This document shows positions 13,750 through 18,072 of a stretch of DNA of 18,072 nucleotides, piece after piece (position 1 is the stretch's first letter; every line of letters starts with the position of its first letter). Under the pieces are notes generated by a model. That model saw only the letters and a list, made by a program, of their open reading frames with translations, made no database searches and was not told the origin of the DNA. The stretch spans positions 1 to 18,072 of the forward strand of contig JAPLSP010000548.1 in the NCBI GenBank assembly GCA_026398575.1. The letters are read 5' to 3'. The position numbers were made by a program, and so were the translations under genes. This stretch comes from Candidatus Sumerlaeota bacterium. Its GTDB lineage: Bacteria; Sumerlaeota; Sumerlaeia; JADFCT01.

Positions 13750-14610
13750 ATGGCTGATGATGGGAAACAGAACGCGGATCTTTTTGCAAGCGCGATAGAA
13801 AGCCTGCGTGCGATGGAGCCGATCTGGCGACAACAGATCGAGCTGGCTCTGGGGCATGAAGCCGAATTGGTGATTGATTGGGATTCGTTGGGCGGGCGGT
13901 ATGAGCGAATGCAGCCATTCATTCACCAAGTCATTGCCGGCGCGCTGGAGGCGATAGTGAGCGTCGGATTCAGTCCTGCGACGCAGACTCGGCTGCGCGA
14001 ATCTGTGCGACGAGTTGTGATCGGACTGTGCGAAGAAGGCAAGGCGGGCGGCGTAATGTTGGCGGATACGACGCTGGTCGCGCACATGGCGTTGGCGCCA
14101 GAAATGCCTGCGCCCAGGGATGAAATTATTCGCGCAATCCAGGCTCTGCTTGCTCCCAAGCCGCAGGACGCGCCATCGAACGACGCGGTCGCGATGGAAG
14201 AGACCGCAGGAAAAGCCGCCGCAGGAGAAGCCGCCGCAGGAAAAGCAGCCTTAAAGAAAAAAGCCTCGAGGAAAAAGACCTCGAAAAAAGAGGCATACAA
14301 GCGCGCGACGCAATACATGGAAAAACTGGAAGCGGCGCTACGCGCAAACGGGCTGTGGCCCGGCGAACCGCCCCGAAAACCAGCGGAAGTGAAAGGCGCC
14401 TTCGGCTGTGAGAACATGCCGTTCACGCAGTGGCTGGCATGGATATTAATCCCACGCGTGCGCGAGATCGTTACCGAGAGAGGCGAATTTCCAGACGAAA
14501 GCGCAGTGGCCGTCTATGCCATGCGGGAATTCGACGGCGTTCCGGACGCCCAGGAAGCGCTGGTGGTTTTGATGGACTTTGACGGAATGATTAATGGATT
14601 AGAGGAATAG
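13750..14610 (+). CDS. YqcC-like (DUF446) domain protein with basic linker
   Basis: A 286-residue protein from ATG 13750; GTG 13741 in the same frame is an alternative, and neither has a strong ribosome binding site. The first 130 residues are an unrecognised helical domain (FASAIESLRAMEPIWRQQIE...). A linker from about residue 145 to 185 is rich in Ala, Lys and Glu; it begins with three 15-nt DNA repeats (AGKAA, AGEAA, AGKAA; 14206-14250) and continues KKKASRKKTSKKEA, resembling histone-H1-like tails. The last 95 residues match YqcC/DUF446: YMEKLEAALRANGLWPGEPP, GAFGCENMPFTQWLAWILIPRVREI and AVYAMREFDG. YqcC proteins are small stand-alone proteins of unknown role in gammaproteobacteria, so this fusion is unusual. 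The gap of about 150 nt before the gene shows nothing notable. Confidence 0.78.
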   Translation: MADDGKQNADLFASAIESLRAMEPIWRQQIELALGHEAELVIDWDSLGGRYERMQPFIHQVIAGALEAIVSVGFSPATQTRLRESVRRVVIGLCEEGKAGGVMLADTTLVAHMALAPEMPAPRDEIIRAIQALLAPKPQDAPSNDAVAMEETAGKAAAGEAAAGKAALKKKASRKKTSKKEAYKRATQYMEKLEAALRANGLWPGEPPRKPAEVKGAFGCENMPFTQWLAWILIPRVREIVTERGEFPDESAVAVYAMREFDGVPDAQEALVVLMDFDGMINGLEE

Positions 14611-14966
14611 AAGCCGCGGCCCAAAGCTCATAATCAATACAATCCTCCACCGAAATTGCGAGGGACAGAACTATTAGAGACAGGACTATTATGGACAGGG
14701 CAATTTCCTACCCCGTTTCGTCTCTAATGGTCCTGTCTCTAATTTATCCTGTCTCTAATTTATCCTGCCTCTAATTTATTCTGCCTCTAATAGTCCTGTC
14801 CTAAATAGTTCTGTCCAATTGCGTGTGATGTATCCGGTGAAAATTTCTTCTGAAAATATTCGCTCGCGCAATTCCGCCAAAACTGATAGGCTAAAAATTG
14901 TTTCGGCTTCCAATGCCCGACACGTCCAATGCTCGACATCCAGAGACAGAAAGAAAGAGGCAAAAA
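14611..14966. other. Intergenic region dominated by a hairpin array
   Basis: About 355 nt without a gene between the YqcC-like gene and the second Gfo/Idh gene. The array at 14654-14823 fills half of it. The remainder is AT-richer, has no recognisable ORF, and leads to the AGAGG ribosome binding site of the next gene. Confidence 0.7.
14654..14823. repeat. Asymmetric hairpin array of 15-16-nt units with 7-nt flanking repeats
   Basis: The left arm (14663-14700) has about two and a half units (GGACAGAACTATTAGA type). The right arm (14721-14816) has six units of 15-16 nt, such as TCTCTAATTTATCCTG, in the opposite orientation. The outermost left units pair with the outermost right units. AATTGCG occurs on both sides, at 14654-14660 and 14817-14823, like a short target duplication. 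Units are related to those at 7293-7324. Confidence 0.85.
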
Positions 14967-15965
14967 ATGAAAACCTTGAATTCCATTCTCGCCATGGCCG
15001 CCTTCCTCACTCCCGCCGCCATGCTCGTACCCGCCGATGGCGCCGGCGCTGATCTGCGCATTGGCATGATCGGGCTGGATACGTCGCACGTGTCCGCGTT
15101 CGCTTCAGCGCTGAACAACCCGAAAGCCAAGGACCACGTTCCTGGCGGGCGCGTTGTGGCCGCGTTCAAAGGCGGGAGTCCGGACATCGCGGCAAGCCGC
15201 GACCGCATGGACAAGTTCACGCAGGAGCTGCAGGAAAAATACGGCGTCAAGATCGTGGATTCGATCGAGGAACTCTGCAAGCAGGTGGACGTGGTGATGA
15301 TCGAGAGCGTGGACGGGCGCCCGCACCTCGAACAGGCGCGCCCCGTCATCCAAGCCGGCAAGCCGCTCTATATTGACAAGCCGATGGCCGGATCGCTGCG
15401 CGACGCGCTGGAAATCTTCCGCCTCGCCCGCGAAAAGAAAGTTCCGGTCTTCAGTTGCTCTTCGCTGCGGTTCGGCAAAACGACGCAGGCCGTGCGCGGC
15501 GGCTCGATCGGCAAAGTGCTCAGCGCCGCTACCTCCAGCCCGGTCAGCATTGAGCCGCATCATCCCGAGCTGTTCTGGTACGGCATTCACGGCATCGAAG
15601 CGCTGTTCGCCGTGATGGGCCCGGGCTGCGAGACGGTCAAGCGCGGAACGACGCCCGACGGAAAAATCGAAGTAACCGGGACATGGAGCGGAGGCCGTGT
15701 CGGCGTCTTCCATCAATCGTCCGACAATAAAAGTTACGGCGGCGTTGCCAAGGGCGAAAAAGGCGAAACGCCCGTTGGCGGCTACGACGGCTACGCGCCG
15801 ATGCTGGTCGAGGTGATGAAATTTTTCCAGACCGGCGTCTCGCCCGTGCCCGAGCAGGAGACCATCGAGATTCTCGCCTTCATGGAAGCCTCCGGCGAAA
15901 GCAAACGCCTTGGCGGCCAGCCCGTCCGCATCAGCGACATATTGAAGAAGGCCGGCGCCAATTGA
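14967..15965 (+). CDS. Secreted Gfo/Idh/MocA-like oxidoreductase with altered nucleotide motif
   Basis: A 332-residue protein. ATG 14967 with AGAGG 7 nt upstream is preferred over the upstream in-frame ATG at 14898. It starts with a Sec-type signal peptide (MKTLNSILAMAAFLTPAAML..) rather than a Tat signal. The Rossmann start reads IGMIGLDTSHVSAF (about residues 32-45) instead of the usual G-x-G-x-x-G. The family signature near 135 reads YIDKPMAGS in place of E-K-P. DVVMIESVDGRPHLEQARPVIQAGKPLYIDKP and the C-terminal beta sheet are otherwise family-like, as is GIHGIEALFAVMGPG. The G-LDTSH subgroup of this superfamily is widespread in Planctomycetes- and Verrucomicrobia-like genomes. The substrate is unknown. 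An esterase gene follows 79 nt downstream. Confidence 0.85.
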   Translation: MKTLNSILAMAAFLTPAAMLVPADGAGADLRIGMIGLDTSHVSAFASALNNPKAKDHVPGGRVVAAFKGGSPDIAASRDRMDKFTQELQEKYGVKIVDSIEELCKQVDVVMIESVDGRPHLEQARPVIQAGKPLYIDKPMAGSLRDALEIFRLAREKKVPVFSCSSLRFGKTTQAVRGGSIGKVLSAATSSPVSIEPHHPELFWYGIHGIEALFAVMGPGCETVKRGTTPDGKIEVTGTWSGGRVGVFHQSSDNKSYGGVAKGEKGETPVGGYDGYAPMLVEVMKFFQTGVSPVPEQETIEILAFMEASGESKRLGGQPVRISDILKKAGAN

Positions 15966-16044
15966 AGGCTCTGTGGAAAACGGCAGATTGCGATGGTTAT
16001 GGATCATACCAAGCCAAAGATATGCCGGATCAGGAGGGCCTATC

Positions 16045-17130
16045 ATGCGCAAAGCCGCGCGATTGTTTACTGCGATAATAATTGCCTGCGGCATTAGCGC
16101 GTATGGCAATGATTTATATCCAACCGATCGGGCGCTGGCCGCTGTGCCCTCAGCCCCAGCCGCGTCCACCGCGTCCACCGCGTCCACCCCGTCCACCTCG
16201 TCCACCCCGCCCGCCCGTTCCGCGCAGGCGCCGTACCCGATGAACACCTACACGTACAAGACCGTGGGCGATCTGAAGATTCAGGCGGATGTTTATCGTC
16301 CCAACGATTCCCAGCCGCGACCGGCGCTGGTGTGGCTGCACGGCGGCGCGCTGATGATGGGCTCGAAGAAGTGGGTTCAGCCGGACCTGTTGGAACTCAG
16401 CCGCGCCCAAGGCTACTGCCTCGTCTCGGCGAATTATCGGCTCGCGCCGCAGGTGAAGCTGCCGGAGATTATCGGCGACCTGCGGGACTTCATGAAGTGG
16501 ATCAACGAGAAGGGGCCGGAACTCTTCCACGCGGACGCCAGCCGGATCGTCGTGGCCGGATCATCCGCGGGCGGATACCTGACCATGATGACCGGCATCA
16601 TCGAGCCGCGTCCCAAGGCTTTGGTCGCCTATTATGGCTACGGCGACGTGGACGGACCGTGGTACACGACGCCCTCGGAATTCTATCGCAAGCAGCCGCT
16701 CGTCTCGAAGGATGAGGCGTATAAGGGGATGACATCGGAAGTCGTAACCGAGCCTGTACAAGGGCCGTTCAACCGCGGACGGCTTTATCTCTACTTCCGC
16801 CAGAACGGCCTCTGGACAAAGGAGGTGACGGGATTCGATCCGTCCACCGAGAGGACGAAGATCGCTCCCTTCTGCCCGGCGCGGAACATCACCCCCCAAT
16901 ACCCGCCCATCATCATGCTCCACGGCACGGAAGACACGGATGTCCCGTGTCAGGAGTCGCTGGATATGGCGGAGCAATTGAAGAAGAACAACGTGCGCTA
17001 TGAGTTGTTCACGATTCCCGGCGGAAACCACGGGCTAAACCGGGGCGACAAGCAAATGATCGCCAGGGCGATGACTCGCGCGCGGGAGTTCATCAAGGAA
17101 CGCCTCGGCTCACAGCCGCCACTCAAATAA
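16045..17130 (+). CDS. Secreted alpha/beta-hydrolase (esterase/lipase-like)
   Basis: A 361-residue protein. ATG 16045 follows AGGAGGG by about 7 nt; the longer frame from 15973 is not needed. A Sec signal (MRKAARLFTAIIIACGISAYG) is followed by a low-complexity Ser/Thr/Pro/Ala linker (about 35-60) encoded by 9-nt repeats, then the catalytic domain. Its motifs are LVWLHGGALMMG (oxyanion HGGA at about 99-102), SANYRLAP, GSSAGG (nucleophile Ser174), HGTEDTDVP (Asp297 or Asp299) and GGNHGL (His329). This is the hormone-sensitive-lipase/acetyl-esterase type within the alpha/beta-hydrolase fold. It is likely to deacylate sugars or small esters outside the cytoplasm, alongside the other exported enzymes here. 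The gene ends 13 nt before a convergent lipoprotein gene. Confidence 0.88.
   Translation: MRKAARLFTAIIIACGISAYGNDLYPTDRALAAVPSAPAASTASTASTPSTSSTPPARSAQAPYPMNTYTYKTVGDLKIQADVYRPNDSQPRPALVWLHGGALMMGSKKWVQPDLLELSRAQGYCLVSANYRLAPQVKLPEIIGDLRDFMKWINEKGPELFHADASRIVVAGSSAGGYLTMMTGIIEPRPKALVAYYGYGDVDGPWYTTPSEFYRKQPLVSKDEAYKGMTSEVVTEPVQGPFNRGRLYLYFRQNGLWTKEVTGFDPSTERTKIAPFCPARNITPQYPPIIMLHGTEDTDVPCQESLDMAEQLKKNNVRYELFTIPGGNHGLNRGDKQMIARAMTRAREFIKERLGSQPPLK
16164..16208 (+). repeat. 9-nt tandem repeat in the esterase linker
   Basis: Five tandem copies of a 9-nt unit (GTCCACCGC with variants GTCCACCCC and GTCCACCTC) encode a Ser-Thr-Ala/Ser-Thr-Pro linker between the signal peptide and the catalytic domain. 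The unit length keeps the reading frame. Confidence 0.9.
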
Positions 17131-17143
17131 TCGAATTCCGAGG

Positions 17144-17650
17144 TCACTTTTCCGCTTTGGGCGCCTTGAGGAATTCCGCAATCCGGGGTTCTGCTTTGGC
17201 CAGCGCCTGCAATCCGTCAATGGCCACCGCATCCTGCAACTTCGACATATCCACTGTGAGCTGTTCGACCTTCGTCTTGTTGTCGTTCGCCGAGATAAGG
17301 AGAAGCCCTCCTTTGCCGAGGTCGAAGGCTTGACCATTTACCTTTACGATGCCCGTCGCGCCGTCTTTTGCGTGGCAGGACCACTCAATCATGCGTTTTC
17401 CGTCTGGCGCGCGCCACTTTCCCCGAGCCGCCCAAGAGGAACTGCTGACATTCCCGCCACTGACGTCGCTCTCCAAGGAGTCATTAATTGCCAAGACCAG
17501 AAACACTTGCCCGTCACACACCAATCTTTGGATACGATCCTCGCTCCACATACCCCAAATATGAGTGGGATGGCGGTCACAGGCTGAAAACAAAAAGCAA
17601 GCGCCAATGACAAGAACGGCGATAGCGGAAAACACATGGATTCGTCGCAT
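17144..17650 (-). CDS. Probable lipoprotein of unknown function
   Basis: A 168-residue protein with GGAGG about 8 nt before its ATG at 17650. The N-terminus is a lipoprotein signal peptide, MRRIHVFSAIAVLVIGACFLFSAC, with the acylated Cys predicted at residue 24 (lipobox-like FSAC; the -3 Phe is slightly unusual). The mature part has a beta-rich start (IWGMWSEDRIQRLVCDGQVFLVLAINDS), two further cysteines (about residues 45 and 92) and a Lys/Ala-rich C-terminus. I do not recognise the family. It probably sits in the inner leaflet of the outer membrane or on the cytoplasmic membrane. It runs against the esterase gene with a 13-nt gap. Confidence 0.75.
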   Translation of the reverse strand: MRRIHVFSAIAVLVIGACFLFSACDRHPTHIWGMWSEDRIQRLVCDGQVFLVLAINDSLESDVSGGNVSSSSWAARGKWRAPDGKRMIEWSCHAKDGATGIVKVNGQAFDLGKGGLLLISANDNKTKVEQLTVDMSKLQDAVAIDGLQALAKAEPRIAEFLKAPKAEK

Positions 17651-17743
17651 TGAAGAGCCTCCAGCAACTCAAGTATTACCTCTAAAACTAATGGCGTAGC
17701 AATTACGCGTTACGATTCAGCACACACGAGACCCCAGACCTTG

Positions 17744-18001
17744 TCAGGTCTTTGTCTGGTTATAACGGGGCGACTGCGCTTCCACATACATCCGCAAAAT
17801 TGTATTAATCCTCGTCTGATATCCCTTCCCTTGCTTCTTGAGCCAGTCCAGCACATCCGGATCGAGCCGGATAGACACGGCGCGCTTCGGCTCGGGAAGG
17901 CGGAGGACCGCCTTCCTGAAAAAATTGGCATCGAGTCTGGGAATATCCGATAGATCGTATGCCTTTAGCCGCCTGAAGTAGGTGATGAAAATAATTTTCA
18001 T
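17744..18001 (-). CDS. BrnA/DUF4415-type antitoxin
   Basis: An 85-residue protein. The C-terminal half, AVSIRLDPDVLDWLKKQGKGYQTRINTILRMYVEA, is a clear ribbon-helix-helix DNA-binding domain of the BrnA/DUF4415 antitoxin family. SDIPRLDANFFRKAVLRLP before it is the usual linker. In BrnTA pairs the toxin BrnT lies immediately upstream of the antitoxin; upstream here is to the right of 18001, and the 71 nt left in the window show no BrnT end. The toxin is therefore absent or further away. The first residues (MKIIFITYFRRLK) are unlike typical members and the ribosome binding site is poor, so the start is uncertain. Antitoxins of this family usually repress their own operon. Confidence 0.82.
   Translation of the reverse strand: MKIIFITYFRRLKAYDLSDIPRLDANFFRKAVLRLPEPKRAVSIRLDPDVLDWLKKQGKGYQTRINTILRMYVEAQSPRYNQTKT
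17985..18001. promoter_or_regulatory. Palindrome over the antitoxin start codon, possible operator
   Basis: ATGAAAAT-A-ATTTTCAT is symmetric (8-nt arms, one central base) and covers the start codon of the BrnA-type antitoxin gene. Ribbon-helix-helix antitoxins bind short palindromes near their start, so this could be an autoregulatory site. It might also be chance in AT-rich DNA. Confidence 0.3.
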
Positions 18002-18072
18002 AAACCCGAAAATTTAACTATTGTGACGTGAGGCCTTTATGTAATGTCCGTCTCATGACGGAACAAATCACC

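Noticed and set aside
18055..18072. Possible start of a + strand gene (ATG ACG GAA CAA ATC ACC)
   Set aside because: Only six codons before the window ends and no convincing ribosome binding site.

Overview
The window is about 18 kb of moderately GC-rich bacterial DNA with good Shine-Dalgarno sites before most genes. It carries no rRNA or tRNA that I can see, no CRISPR array, and no transposase or integrase. The mix of secreted and Tat-exported Gfo/Idh/MocA oxidoreductases, a Tat-exported sugar-isomerase-like TIM barrel, a neutral-ceramidase-like enzyme, secreted esterases and abundant short-unit intergenic repeats resembles uncultured Planctomycetes-, Hydrogenedentes-, Sumerlaeota- or Verrucomicrobia-like lineages. 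That placement is inference; there is no marker gene here to fix the phylum.

Left part (1-4115): the 3' end of a HEPN-like gene, spermidine synthase (speE), a convergent hypothetical protein, a roughly 600-nt gene-poor stretch holding an inverted repeat, a membrane-anchored GT-B glycosyltransferase with 114 nt of heptamer repeats built in-frame into its coding sequence, and a convergent DUF2442 protein.

Middle part (4209-10361), all on the + strand: a secreted SGNH hydrolase, a UPF0158 protein, a Tat-exported Gfo/Idh/MocA oxidoreductase and a Tat-exported xylose-isomerase-like TIM-barrel protein, then a RelBE/ParDE-like toxin-antitoxin pair bracketed by imperfect direct repeats, then a secreted neutral-ceramidase-like protein. 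Apart from the toxin-antitoxin pair, these look like degradation and modification functions of the cell envelope or periplasm.

Core of interest (10371-13598): a split transketolase (N-terminal half, then C-terminal half) followed with a 1-nt TGATG overlap by a form IV RuBisCO-like protein (RLP). The RLP has a KDDH motif where true RuBisCO has KDDE. Known RLPs and split transketolases act in D-apionate/D-apiose catabolism (OiaX, OiaT; AptA/AptB), so this trio is best read as a cytosolic branched-sugar or sugar-acid module. The exact substrate cannot be read from sequence. Two hairpin-forming repeat arrays flank the transketolase N-half, and one of them carries a near copy of that gene's 5' end in its loop.

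Right part (13750-18072): a YqcC-like (DUF446) protein with a Lys/Ala-rich linker, a large asymmetric hairpin array, a second secreted Gfo/Idh/MocA protein, a secreted alpha/beta-hydrolase with a tandem-repeat linker, a lipoprotein on the - strand, and a BrnA/DUF4415-type antitoxin on the - strand.

A theme of the window is at least six families of short-unit (7-16 nt) repeats. Some form long hairpins between genes, and two are absorbed in-frame into coding sequences.
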